Shown one piece after another: positions 1 to 8,022 of a DNA stretch of 64,000 nucleotides (position 1 is its first letter; each line of letters begins with the position of its first letter). Source of the DNA: Streptomyces durocortorensis (lineage in GTDB: Bacteria; Actinomycetota; Actinomycetes; Streptomycetales; Streptomycetaceae); the NCBI RefSeq assembly GCF_031760065.1, contig NZ_CP134500.1, positions 2,666,001 through 2,730,000 of the forward strand, in the 5' to 3' direction. The translations under genes and the position numbers were made by a program. A model generated the notes under the pieces. That model ran no database searches, was not told the DNA's origin, and saw only the letters and a program-made list of their open reading frames with translations.

Positions 1-1
1 G

Positions 2-550
2 GGCGGATCGCCGCTGGAAGCGGTGAAGGCGGGCGGCGTCGATTTTCCGCCGAAACTCTTCGCGCCGATCACCCTGTCCGCTGTCGCCAACTCGGCCCTG
101 ATCACCATCACGACGGCCTCGCGACTCTGCTACGGCATGGCCGACGAAGACATCCTGCCGCCCGCCCTGCGCAAGGTGCCGACCCGCCGTCGCACCCCCT
201 GGGCCGGGATCGCCTTCGTCTCCGCCCTGACGATCGGCCTGGTCTCCACGGGCGGGATCGAGGGGCTCGGCGAGGCCACCTCCTTCCTGCTGGCGTGCGT
301 CCCCGCCGTGGTCAACATCGCCGTGCTGGTGCTGCGCGGAGACCGGGCGGACCACCGCCGCTTCCGTACACCGACCGCCCGACCCGCGCTCGGCGCGCTC
401 ACCTCGCCGACACTGGCGAGTCCGCTCACCAACCAGAGATCCGACGTGTACGTGCACGCCGGCGCCCTGCTGCTCGCCGGGATCGGGCTGCGGGCGGCCG
501 ACAAGGCAGTACTGACGGCCCGCGAGAAGTCCGGCCCCGCGCACACCTGA
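2..550 (+). CDS. APC-family amino acid permease, C-terminal part (5' truncated by window edge)
   Basis: The reading frame is open from base 2, so the gene begins to the left of the window and only about 180 C-terminal residues are visible. The sequence shows the late part of an amino acid-polyamine-organocation permease: a hydrophobic helix rich in Ala, Ser and Thr, a cytoplasmic loop with R-L-C-Y-G-M-A-D-E-D (typical of the loop after TM8 in these permeases) and further hydrophobic helices. The family imports amino acids or related amines with H+ in the cytoplasmic membrane; the substrate cannot be told. The final 60 residues are less hydrophobic than usual (an L-T-S-P-T-L-A-S-P-L-T stretch where helices 11-12 are expected), so the tail may be diverged. 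Confidence 0.8.
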   Translation, partial: GGSPLEAVKAGGVDFPPKLFAPITLSAVANSALITITTASRLCYGMADEDILPPALRKVPTRRRTPWAGIAFVSALTIGLVSTGGIEGLGEATSFLLACVPAVVNIAVLVLRGDRADHRRFRTPTARPALGALTSPTLASPLTNQRSDVYVHAGALLLAGIGLRAADKAVLTAREKSGPAHT

Positions 551-708
551 CGGAGCCTCACCCTCCGCCTGGACCGCCGCATTCAAGCCGCTCCTCTACA
601 CCCTGGAACGCATGTACCAAAGGAAAATGCCAGAACCCCCACCCGCCGTGAGCACGATGCGTAGCCTCTGCGTTACAGCCGTACGCCAGGTCGGGAGGGG
701 AAATCCGC

Positions 709-1122
709 GTGCCCGGAATCGACGAGTGCCTGCTCGAAGTCATGAGGCTGCCCGGTGCCCGGGGCGCCTCGGTGGTCGACTGGACGAGCGGTCTCGCCCT
801 CGGCACCATCGGGGAATCCCCCAACGGCGACCACGAGGCGACGGCAGCCGAGACGGCGGAAGTCGCCCGGATGACCGCCGAACAGCCCGCCTTCGCCCGC
901 CTGTCGACCGGGGGCGGCACCGAACGCCCCGGAGAAGCGCCGAGCACCCCCGTCGAGGACGTCATCGTCACCACCCACGACGGGTACCACATGCTCCGTT
1001 TCGTCGAGACGGCTTTCGACAGCAGCGTCTTCCTTCATCTGTGGCTGGACCGCTCCGAGGGCAACCTCGCCTTCGCCCGGCTGCGCCTGGGTGAGCTGGC
1101 CGAACGGCTGGTACTGGCATGA
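709..1122 (+). CDS. Roadblock/LC7-like protein A
   Basis: A 137-residue cytoplasmic protein related to the one at 2641: both open with a helix, then V-x-x-x-D-x-T-S-G-x-A-L-G-T, and later D-x-x-(V/I)-T followed by Y-H-(M/L)-(L/I)-R and a hydrophobic strand. This matches the small Roadblock/LC7 fold (MglB, CvnB), which binds or regulates small GTPases. Compared with its relative it carries an extra 20-25 residue Gly/Pro/Thr-rich loop around residues 60-80. It starts with GTG after GGGAGGGG. Its stop overlaps the start of the next gene (ATGA), so the two are translationally coupled. No GTPase is encoded nearby, so the partner is unknown. Confidence 0.75.
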   Translation: MPGIDECLLEVMRLPGARGASVVDWTSGLALGTIGESPNGDHEATAAETAEVARMTAEQPAFARLSTGGGTERPGEAPSTPVEDVIVTTHDGYHMLRFVETAFDSSVFLHLWLDRSEGNLAFARLRLGELAERLVLA

Positions 1123-2012
1123 GCGCGATAGCCGCCGCCCCCGGCGCACAACCTGACGCACATCCCGGCGCAGGGCCGGGTGCTCGCTCCGGCGACTCCT
1201 CCGGCGCTCGCTCCGGCGCACAGTCGGAGGCATCGGCCCCGGACCGGCTCCCGGTCCTCTCCCCGATGCTCCAGCGCCTCGCCACCGAGCGTGCCACCGG
1301 CGCCCTGATGCGCGACCGCGGCACGCTCTATCTGGCCGACGGCCAGGTGGTGCACGCCGAGAGCCCGGCCACCCCCGGCATCGATGTGCTGCTCACCACC
1401 GGCGGGACACTGCGGCACGAGGGCTGGTGGGACGCCGTGGCCCAGGCGGGGGCGGGACGCCGGGTCGGCCGCTATCTGGTGGACAGCGGTCATGTGCCGG
1501 GCGGCGCGCTGGAGCTGTGCCATCTGGGCGCGCTGTACGACGCCGCGTTCTTCGCGCTCGCCCCGACCGGTACGCCCGCCCGGTTCCGTTACGGGGTCTC
1601 GCACTGGATCGGCCCGGTGCGGCCGGTCCCGGTGGCCGCCGTGGAGCGCGAGACGCTGCGCAGACGGGAGTTCCTGGACCGGATCTGGCCGGACGCCGCC
1701 TGCGACAGCGCGCCGCTGGTCCGGACGGCGGCTCATCTCGCCGATGCCCCGGTCCCGGCCCGGCAGCGCCGCGTCCTGGAGCTGGCCGACGGGGTGCGCA
1801 CCGCCTCGGACATCGCCCAGGCGCTGGGCCGTTCGGCGTTCCACATCCTGGTCGACCTGCGTCGGCTCGCCGCGGCCGGTCTGGTGGCGGCGGTCCGCTC
1901 GCAGCCGCCGCCCGGCGCCACCGCACCCGGCCGGATCACGCTCCCCGAGGTGACGGCCGACCCCGATATCGCCCTGCTGCGCCGACTCCGAGACGCATTG
2001 GAGGCCCTGTGA
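1119..2012 (+). CDS. DUF4388/PatA-like protein in the Roadblock operon
   Basis: A 297-residue protein. Residues 1-40 are low-complexity (Ala, Gly, Pro, Ser). From about 45 there is a DUF4388-like module: L-x-x-L-A-x-E-R-A-T-G-A-L, a strand, then L-Y-L-A-D-G-Q-V-V-H-A-E-S-P, the turn found in PatA/DUF4388 domains often joined to receiver or signalling proteins. Residues 210-260 look like a winged helix (R-V-L-E-L-A-D-G-V-R-T-A-S-D-I-A-Q-A-L followed by I-L-V-D-L-R-R-L). A role as cytoplasmic adaptor or DNA-binding partner of the flanking Roadblock proteins is inference. It overlaps the gene before it by ATGA. Confidence 0.65.
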   Translation: MSAIAAAPGAQPDAHPGAGPGARSGDSSGARSGAQSEASAPDRLPVLSPMLQRLATERATGALMRDRGTLYLADGQVVHAESPATPGIDVLLTTGGTLRHEGWWDAVAQAGAGRRVGRYLVDSGHVPGGALELCHLGALYDAAFFALAPTGTPARFRYGVSHWIGPVRPVPVAAVERETLRRREFLDRIWPDAACDSAPLVRTAAHLADAPVPARQRRVLELADGVRTASDIAQALGRSAFHILVDLRRLAAAGLVAAVRSQPPPGATAPGRITLPEVTADPDIALLRRLRDALEAL

Positions 2013-2050
2013 TACGCGCGCTCAGACAGCGTGCCGGGAGGAGACAGCTG

Positions 2051-2524
2051 ATGGTGCCCGAGGCCGAAGTGCGGGATGTCCTCGACGAACTCCAGCGGTT
2101 ACGCGCCCGGGTCCCCCTGCTCTCCGGGGCGCTGGCCGCCTCGACCGACGGGCTCGTCCTGGCCCACGACACCCCGGGCGTCGAGGCGGAGGGCGTCGCC
2201 GCCCTCACCGCCGCCGCCCTCGGCGTCTCCATCCGGATGACCGACGCCACCGGCCGCGGCGGCTTCCGGGAGCTGCTGGTCCGCGGCGGCAGCGGCTACA
2301 TCGCGACCTACGCCGCGGGCTCCTCCGCCGTCCTGACCCTGCTGGCCGAGGACCGCATCAACGTCGGCCGCCTCCACCTGGAGGGCCGCCGCGCGGGCGC
2401 CCGCATCGGCGAACTCGTCGACTCCGCCCTGGAACGCGCCGAGCGCCCCGCCCCCGCATCCCGTACCGCCCCGCCCCGCCCGGCCGGCGCCCCGAACAGC
2501 GCCCTGCCGCAGCGCCCCACATAG
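2051..2524 (+). CDS. Roadblock/LC7 domain protein B with a TTA codon
   Basis: A 157-residue Roadblock/LC7 protein: L-S-G-A-L-A-A-S-T-D-G-L-V-L near residue 25-38, then E-G-V-A-A-L-T-A-A-A-L-G, and a strand pair ending in L-T-L-L-A, the usual MglB-like layout. The tail is Pro/Ala-rich. I chose ATG 2051 because GGGAGGAG (2036-2043) lies 7 bases upstream; an in-frame GTG at 2009 overlaps the previous stop and would add 14 residues. Codon 17 (2099-2101) is TTA, the codon read only by bldA tRNA, so expression should depend on bldA and fall in late growth or development. Part of the 709-3015 operon-like group. Confidence 0.75.
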   Translation: MVPEAEVRDVLDELQRLRARVPLLSGALAASTDGLVLAHDTPGVEAEGVAALTAAALGVSIRMTDATGRGGFRELLVRGGSGYIATYAAGSSAVLTLLAEDRINVGRLHLEGRRAGARIGELVDSALERAERPAPASRTAPPRPAGAPNSALPQRPT

Positions 2525-2640
2525 CCCCCACTCGTAGCACCAAGACCACCGGGACTGACGCCATCACGCGGAAACCCACGCCACTCACACAGAAACGGAC
2601 CCGGTCACCGCGACCGGCCACGGAAAGGAAACGAGCCTCC

Positions 2641-3015
2641 ATGGCGAACACCGAAGCGTCACTGAAGGAAGCGATGACCTCGATCGAGGGCACCACGGGT
2701 GTCGCCCTCGTCGACTACACGAGCGGCATGGCCCTGGGCACGCTCGGCGGCGGCAAGGACTTCAACCTGGAAGTCGCCGCCGCGGGCAACACCGACGTGG
2801 TCCGCGCCAAGCTCCGCACCATGGAGCACCTGGGCATCAAGGACGAGATCGAGGACATCCTCATCACGCTGGGCACCCAGTACCACCTGATCCGGCTGCT
2901 CAAGACCCGGGGCAACAACGGCCTCTTCCTCTACCTGGTGCTGGACGCAGGCCGCGCCAACCTGGCGATGGCCCGTCACCAGCTGAAGAAGATCGAGGCG
3001 GACCTGGAGGTCTGA
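2641..3015 (+). CDS. Roadblock/LC7-like protein C
   Basis: A 124-residue protein closely related to the product at 709: N-terminal helix, V-A-L-V-D-Y-T-S-G-M-A-L-G-T-L-G, then D-I-L-I-T-L-G-T-Q-Y-H-L-I-R-L and a hydrophobic strand L-F-L-Y-L-V-L-D, closing with a long helix. No signal peptide or membrane segment, so cytoplasmic. It sits 116 bases after the TTA-containing gene; the gap has no obvious terminator, and AAAGGAAACG lies upstream of the ATG. It has no TTA codon, so this member can be translated without bldA. Function unknown; by family it should form homo- or heterodimers and act on a small GTPase or kinase. Confidence 0.75.
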   Translation: MANTEASLKEAMTSIEGTTGVALVDYTSGMALGTLGGGKDFNLEVAAAGNTDVVRAKLRTMEHLGIKDEIEDILITLGTQYHLIRLLKTRGNNGLFLYLVLDAGRANLAMARHQLKKIEADLEV

Positions 3016-3040
3016 CCTCGGTCCGTCAGCGGTTCCGGCC

Positions 3041-3610
3041 TCACCGGCGGCGACGCCGCGCCCCGCCCGGCGCGGCGTCCCCCGCCTCCGGGCCCGTCGT
3101 CCGGTGCGCCCTGACCCGCTTGCCGACCGGGCTGCCGTGCCCGGCCCAGTCGGTGCGCACCCAGTACAGGACGTCCTCGCCGCGTTCCCGCTGCCCGATC
3201 CGTACGGCCTTCAGCCAGAGGCCCGCGCCCGCTCCCGCGAGCAGCAGTCCGCCGGCCCCCGGCAGCGCGAACGAGGACGCAACCGCCCCGACGAACGCGG
3301 CAAGCAGCCACCACCGGCGCCCGCGCCGCCAGGCCCGTACGGTCACGGCCCGGTCCTGGAGGAAGTCGCCGCGCCCGGCCCGGGAGGCGCCCCGCGCCAG
3401 TTCCGCGTACCGCCCGCCGCGCGCCACGAGCACCACGGCCGCAGTGATCAGGAAGAGCGCGGCCCCGGCGAGCAGCCCGATCCGGCGCCCGGTCAGCCCG
3501 GGTACGAACGCTCCCGCCGCCGCGGCCACCAGACCCGACCACCACAGCGGCGCCGCCCCGGCCCGTACGGCCACGGCCACTCTCGCCAGCGACTGTCCTC
3601 CGCGCGCCAC
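3041..3610 (-). CDS. Hypothetical integral membrane protein
   Basis: A 189-residue protein with four hydrophobic segments (about residues 18-35, 43-62, 99-114 and 118-134) separated by Arg-rich loops, ending in a basic tail R-R-R-R-R. A stretch G-E-D-V-L-Y-W-V-R-T-D-W-A-G lies before the tail. It begins with GTG preceded by GAGAGGGG. It converges with the Roadblock group, with only about 25 bases between the stops. I do not recognise the family. Confidence 0.6.
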   Translation of the reverse strand: MARGGQSLARVAVAVRAGAAPLWWSGLVAAAAGAFVPGLTGRRIGLLAGAALFLITAAVVLVARGGRYAELARGASRAGRGDFLQDRAVTVRAWRRGRRWWLLAAFVGAVASSFALPGAGGLLLAGAGAGLWLKAVRIGQRERGEDVLYWVRTDWAGHGSPVGKRVRAHRTTGPEAGDAAPGGARRRRR

Positions 3611-3748
3611 CTGCGTACCCCTCTCGCTCCCTGTCTGCCGGACGACCCTGTGCCGGTCGTTCCGGGCGCGGAGGTTAGCGGCCGTACATGAGGAATGCCT
3701 GAGAGAGGAACGCCTGAGAACCGGCGAAGGGGCCCATCGCGGGGCCGC

Positions 3749-4594
3749 TCACTCCACGAACAGGCCGCGGGCCGCCGCCCGTACGTCGAACTCCTCAAGC
3801 CGCGCCTGGGCCTCGGGGAGTTCGTCGCAGATCGCCTCCAGCAGCACCCGCCCCAGCAGCATCGGGGCGCAGACGGTGTCGAAGGAGAGCCCGGAGCCGA
3901 TGGCCGCCGGAAGCAGCAGATCGCTGTGTTTGGCGACGGGCGCGAAGGCCGAGTCGGCGACCGTCACGACGGCCAGCCCCTGGTCCTTGGCGTACGCCAG
4001 CGCGTCCACGCACTCCCTGGGGTGGCGAGGCAGCGCGAAGCACATCAGGGCGGTGGCCCCGGCCCGCCGGGCGGAGTCGATCCGGTCGAGGAGCATGCCG
4101 CCGCCCTCATCGAGCACCCGGACGTCGGGGTGCACCTTGGCGGCGAAGTAGCCGAAGCCGCGGGCCTGTGAGGACGCGGCGCGCAGCCCCAGCACCGGCA
4201 GCGGCCGCGACCCTGCCAGCAGCCGGCCCGCCCGCTCGACGGGGGCGGGGTCGGCGAGCAGGTCGGACAGGTGCTGGAGGTTCTCGATCTCGGCGCGGAC
4301 GGCCTGCTGGTACTCGTTGTACGTGTCTCCCGCGTCCTCCGGCTCCGCGTCGGCGGGGGCGACCTCGCGCAGGTGCCTGCGCAGCGCCGGGTAGCCGTCG
4401 AAGCCGAGCGCGACGGCGAAGCGGGTGACGGAGGGCTGGCTGACCCCCGCCAGCTCGGCCAGCTCGACGCTGGACAGGAACGGCGCGTCGGCGGCCCGGC
4501 GGACCATGCAGTGCGCGATGCGCCGCTGGGTGGGCGTGAGCCGGTGGCCCTCGAAAAGCCGCTGCAACCGTGCGGCGGGGCTGCTCCCGCTCAT
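3749..4594 (-). CDS. RpiR/MurR-family transcriptional regulator
   Basis: A 281-residue regulator. Residues 1-77 form the RpiR helix-turn-helix: L-T-P-T-Q-R-R-I-A, then S-S-V-E-L-A-E-L-A-G-V-S-Q-P-S-V-T-R-F, the recognition helix of the family. Residues 110-260 are a SIS (sugar isomerase) domain that in known members binds a phosphosugar and switches repression. The start is ATG 4594, with AAGGGGA just upstream; a further in-frame ATG ten codons earlier lacks a Shine-Dalgarno. No sugar gene is adjacent, so the target is unknown. The long AT-richer intergenic stretch upstream separates it from the accessory cassette. Confidence 0.85.
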   Translation of the reverse strand: MSGSSPAARLQRLFEGHRLTPTQRRIAHCMVRRAADAPFLSSVELAELAGVSQPSVTRFAVALGFDGYPALRRHLREVAPADAEPEDAGDTYNEYQQAVRAEIENLQHLSDLLADPAPVERAGRLLAGSRPLPVLGLRAASSQARGFGYFAAKVHPDVRVLDEGGGMLLDRIDSARRAGATALMCFALPRHPRECVDALAYAKDQGLAVVTVADSAFAPVAKHSDLLLPAAIGSGLSFDTVCAPMLLGRVLLEAICDELPEAQARLEEFDVRAAARGLFVE

Positions 4595-5283
4595 GGTGTC
4601 CCCTTGCTGAGTCCATCGCGCCACGACCGGCGCCGACTGTTCTATTCAGCCAGGAAGGTCGCTGTATGTCCATATGCAGGGGTGGGTCGGGAGCGGAACA
4701 GGGCGAGCAGGGAGGGGACGGATGTGTGGGCGGTGCCGACGGATACCCCGGAGCCCGTCGCGATCGACGCCAAGCGCTCCCGACGATACGAGGCATTCCG
4801 TCTATCACCGACGGACAAGGAACCCCGTTCACAGTGCACGCACCGGCGGTAAAACCAAGAACTTTCCCCGGGTTGCCAGCCAGATTGCGCCAATAACATG
4901 GCGGGAACATCACCTCCGGCCACTGATTGATCGAACTACGCTGGCAGCGTCAACCGGACGGAAGGATATTTAAGAGAGCGCTGAAAACATGAGGCCCACG
5001 AGTGCAATCTACTCACGAATAGGCTGGAACATTCGTGATGGTGGTCGCTTCCGCGCTCCTGGCGGGTGAATACGCCACTCCCGCCGCTGACGAAGAGGGG
5101 AAACCGTTCACCCACCTGGTGAACACGTCCCCTTTTCTCCGACTGCGCCATTTTGATAACAATCCCGACCCCACTCCGCACATGAAGCTTTCGCTGTGCC
5201 CGAACCAGCCGAGCAAGCCGTGCCGTGTCGATGAGGGAACCTTTTCCCGCTTGAACCTGCTCCACTCACGGACAAGGAAGAAA
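4595..5283. other. Divergent intergenic region, less G+C-rich than its surroundings
   Basis: About 690 bases between the divergent RpiR gene and the DUF1906 gene. Only short, weakly biased open frames occur, and none has both a Shine-Dalgarno and a recognisable product. Base composition drops, with runs such as GGATATTTAAG near 4970 and CATTTTGATAAC near 5150, unlike the rest of the window. This suggests the left boundary of an acquired cassette. It must hold promoters for both flanking genes, but I cannot fix them. Confidence 0.5.
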
Positions 5284-7530
5284 ATGACCGACGAAATGGT
5301 GCTTCGCGCCCAGAGATTCATCAATACCACCTACGGGAACGGGGCGACCCTCGGCATACCCAAGCTTGAGGAGAACGGTCGTACCGGCTGGACCGTCATG
5401 TACGCCCTCACCCGCGCCTTGCAGTACGAGATGGGCATCAGCGCCCTGTCGAACAACTTCGGCCCCGGCACCCTGTCAGCACTTCAGGAGAAGTACGGAA
5501 AGCTCGACGAGACGACGATCCCGTCGGCAAAGTTCTGCCGGATCATCCAATCCGCCCTCTACTGCAAGGGTTACGACGGCGGTGACATCGACGGAATATA
5601 CAGCTCCCGCGTCAAAGCTGCGGTAACGAAGCTGAACAGCGACATGGGTATCGGTGTCACCTATCCCGGCAGTGCTCTGTGGCCGAAGGCGGTCAAGGGC
5701 CTGTTCAATATGGACGCCTACGTCACCGTCAACGACGGCTCGGCCACCGTTCGTTCCATCCAGCAGTGGCTGAACGGCCGATACATCCAGCGCAAGGACT
5801 TCTACGTCATCCCCTGTGACGGTCACCACTCCCGCGACGTCGCCAGGTCGATGCTCCTGGCGATCCAGTACGAACTGGGTATGGCCGACGGTGTCGCGAA
5901 CGGGGCGTTCGGTCCCGGTACCCGGGCCGGCTTGAAGAGTCACACTGTGTCGACCGGGGCCTCCGGCGTGTGGGTGCAGCTGTTCACAGCCGCCATGGTG
6001 CTCAACAAGCGTCCGGTGTCCTTCTCCAGCTCGTTCACCTCCGCGCTGGCCAGTGAAGTCAGCGCCTTCCAGTCGTTCCTGCGGATCGCGGCCAACGGGC
6101 GGGGCGACTACCCGACATGGGCCTCCCTCCTGGTCTCCTACGGGGATCAGACCCGTCAGGGCGAGTCGTGCGACGGCATCACGAAGATCACGCCTGCCCG
6201 CGCGCAGACTCTGAAGGCAGCCGGATACAAATATGTCGGCCGTTACCTGTACAACCCCTCGACGACGTCCCTCCCCGAGAAGGAGATTCAGCCGGGGGAG
6301 CTCGCGACCATCAAGGAGTACGGACTCCGCTGCTTCCCGATCTACCAGACGTGGGCACGCTCGGTCGACTACTACAGCGTCGCGCAGGGCGTCACGGACT
6401 GTCTGACGGCGGCGTTCAAGGCCGAGGAACACGGGTTCAAACCCGGGGCGCGCATCTACTTCGCCGTCGACTACGACGCGGTGGACGAGGACGTGACAGC
6501 GTACATTCTGCCGTACTTCCGGAGCGTCAAGGAGCAGATGGACAGGCTGGGCAGCCCGTACAAGATCGGGGTCTATGGCCCGCGCAACGCATGCTCCCGT
6601 ATCTCCGAAAAGGGGTACGCGGACGCCAGCTTCGTATCGGACATGTCCTCCGGATTCTCCGGCAACCTCGGCTATCCCATGCCCGAGAACTGGGCCTTCG
6701 ACCAGATCGTGACCAAAACAATTGGTTCGGGCGACGGCCTGATCGAGATAGACAACAACATCGCCTCCGGCCGGGACACCGGCCAGGGCGACTTCTACCC
6801 GCCTCCCTCCCAGAAGCTGGACACCGGATTCGACGTGGATTTCTGGTCGGCCCTGTTGAAGGAGGTCGAGGAATACATGCAGTCGATCGGTAGACCAGGT
6901 GGCACTGAGCGCCTGTACACCCTTCGGGAGTGCCTTGAAACGATCATGGCGCATGACGCCGCGATCACCTCGGCGTCCCGTAGCCACCGCATGCGCAAGG
7001 CCCTTGTCCAGACGTCGGCCTTCTGGGAGTCCTGCCACTACAGCTATCAGGACGTGACGGAAGACGCAGGCGTCGTGCTCCACCACACCGGTGTCATACC
7101 GGACTGGGGCAAGGGCCTGCCCGGTGTCACCAGGACGGTCGACAGCAGCACGGGAATCGCCAGGATCTCGGGCCGCACGTGCATCCTGTCGCGCAACAAC
7201 TCGATCCGTGCGGGGCTTCTGGACGGCAAGGTCCTGGATTCCGCCGCGGACAGCGATCGTTGGGCCATGTGGCAGAAGGTCAATCAGGACAAGGTGTTCA
7301 ACCTGACCACCGTGCCGCACCTTCACATATGGGCAGCCGATGGGAAGAAGGGCGACGTCGAGGAGGAGGCCCCGATCCGCCGCCCCTCCCTCGACTACAC
7401 CGAAACGGAGACCTTCGAGGTCCTCCGCCGGTACCCGGCCAGGGGCACGGAAACTGAGGCACACGCGCGGGAGAGGATGCCGCTGTACGCCATCTTCGAG
7501 AAGTACAACCGCATCGTTCGTGAAGCCTGA
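5284..7530 (+). CDS. DUF1906 glycoside-hydrolase-like protein with peptidoglycan-binding-like repeats and lysozyme-like C-terminus
   Basis: A 748-residue modular protein. Residues 1-130 and 150-260 are two related repeats containing (A/L)-x-Q-Y-E-(M/L)-G-(I/M) and (F-G-P-G-T-x-(S/A)), a peptidoglycan-binding-like pattern. Residues 300-500 are a DUF1906 (Rv2525c-like) TIM-barrel-like domain: G-Y-K-Y-V-G-R-Y-L, I-Y-F-A-V-D-Y-D, I-G-V-Y-G and W-A-F-D-Q. The last 250 residues hold an F-W-E and, 60 residues on, D-S-S-T-G-I-A-R-I-S-G-R-T, resembling the catalytic Glu and S-T-G-x-x-Q block of lysozyme-like domains (inference). No signal peptide is visible. I chose ATG 5284 because AAGGAAGA lies just upstream; the frame is open back to 5035. 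First gene of a three-gene cassette. Confidence 0.75.
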   Translation: MTDEMVLRAQRFINTTYGNGATLGIPKLEENGRTGWTVMYALTRALQYEMGISALSNNFGPGTLSALQEKYGKLDETTIPSAKFCRIIQSALYCKGYDGGDIDGIYSSRVKAAVTKLNSDMGIGVTYPGSALWPKAVKGLFNMDAYVTVNDGSATVRSIQQWLNGRYIQRKDFYVIPCDGHHSRDVARSMLLAIQYELGMADGVANGAFGPGTRAGLKSHTVSTGASGVWVQLFTAAMVLNKRPVSFSSSFTSALASEVSAFQSFLRIAANGRGDYPTWASLLVSYGDQTRQGESCDGITKITPARAQTLKAAGYKYVGRYLYNPSTTSLPEKEIQPGELATIKEYGLRCFPIYQTWARSVDYYSVAQGVTDCLTAAFKAEEHGFKPGARIYFAVDYDAVDEDVTAYILPYFRSVKEQMDRLGSPYKIGVYGPRNACSRISEKGYADASFVSDMSSGFSGNLGYPMPENWAFDQIVTKTIGSGDGLIEIDNNIASGRDTGQGDFYPPPSQKLDTGFDVDFWSALLKEVEEYMQSIGRPGGTERLYTLRECLETIMAHDAAITSASRSHRMRKALVQTSAFWESCHYSYQDVTEDAGVVLHHTGVIPDWGKGLPGVTRTVDSSTGIARISGRTCILSRNNSIRAGLLDGKVLDSAADSDRWAMWQKVNQDKVFNLTTVPHLHIWAADGKKGDVEEEAPIRRPSLDYTETETFEVLRRYPARGTETEAHARERMPLYAIFEKYNRIVREA

Positions 7531-7584
7531 CAGACCGTGGTCATCGCCTCCGACCCCTGGCGAGGACACGACCCAGGAACCCTG

Positions 7585-8019
7585 ATGGTCGTCTTCTTCG
7601 TGGGAATCACAACGCTCGTGAGCATCACGGCCTACCTGTGCTCACGGCTCGCACGGCGGACCCGGCCGCGCTACACGTCTGTCCGTGCCGGGCGGGACGT
7701 GGCGCTGGCAGCGATCGCTGCGGGAATCGCCCTCTACCTGTGGGGACTTCTCCACGTCCTTTTCCTTGAGGACCAGGAGCAAGCCCAGGAGTGCGAGCGG
7801 CAACGTCCCGAAGGGGTGCCGTCCCTCGTCGGCCGCAGAGGGGACTTCCTCCCACTGCGGCTCGTCTGCGAGGCATCGAACGGTCGCGACTACTCCGTCC
7901 TCATCCCCGAATACATCAACCCGACCATCGCCGTCCTGACACTGCTGGCGCTTCTCAGCGCCGTCGCCTCCGTCGTTCTCCACCCCATGCAACGCACTGC
8001 GTCGCGGAAGAAAGGCTGA
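7585..8019 (+). CDS. Small membrane protein of the DUF1906 cassette
   Basis: A 144-residue protein with three predicted membrane helices: residues 1-20, about 37-57 and 115-135. Between the second and third is a roughly 60-residue loop with two Cys, likely outside the cell. ATG 7585 has AGGAA five bases upstream; a GTG at 7537 in the same frame has no ribosome-binding site. It lies 54 bases after the DUF1906 gene and 3 bases before the M15-like gene, so the three are probably one transcript. I do not recognise the family; a role in anchoring or export of the flanking products is only a guess. Confidence 0.6.
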   Translation: MVVFFVGITTLVSITAYLCSRLARRTRPRYTSVRAGRDVALAAIAAGIALYLWGLLHVLFLEDQEQAQECERQRPEGVPSLVGRRGDFLPLRLVCEASNGRDYSVLIPEYINPTIAVLTLLALLSAVASVVLHPMQRTASRKKG

Positions 8020-8022
8020 CTG

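Noticed and set aside
4674..4973. Possible small gene in the region upstream of the DUF1906 cassette
   Set aside because: The frame has weak codon bias, overlaps other equally open frames and shows no recognisable motif.
5035..5283. N-terminal extension of the DUF1906 protein as a signal peptide
   Set aside because: The 83 extra residues lack a basic start, a hydrophobic core and a cleavage site, and a ribosome-binding site sits directly before ATG 5284.
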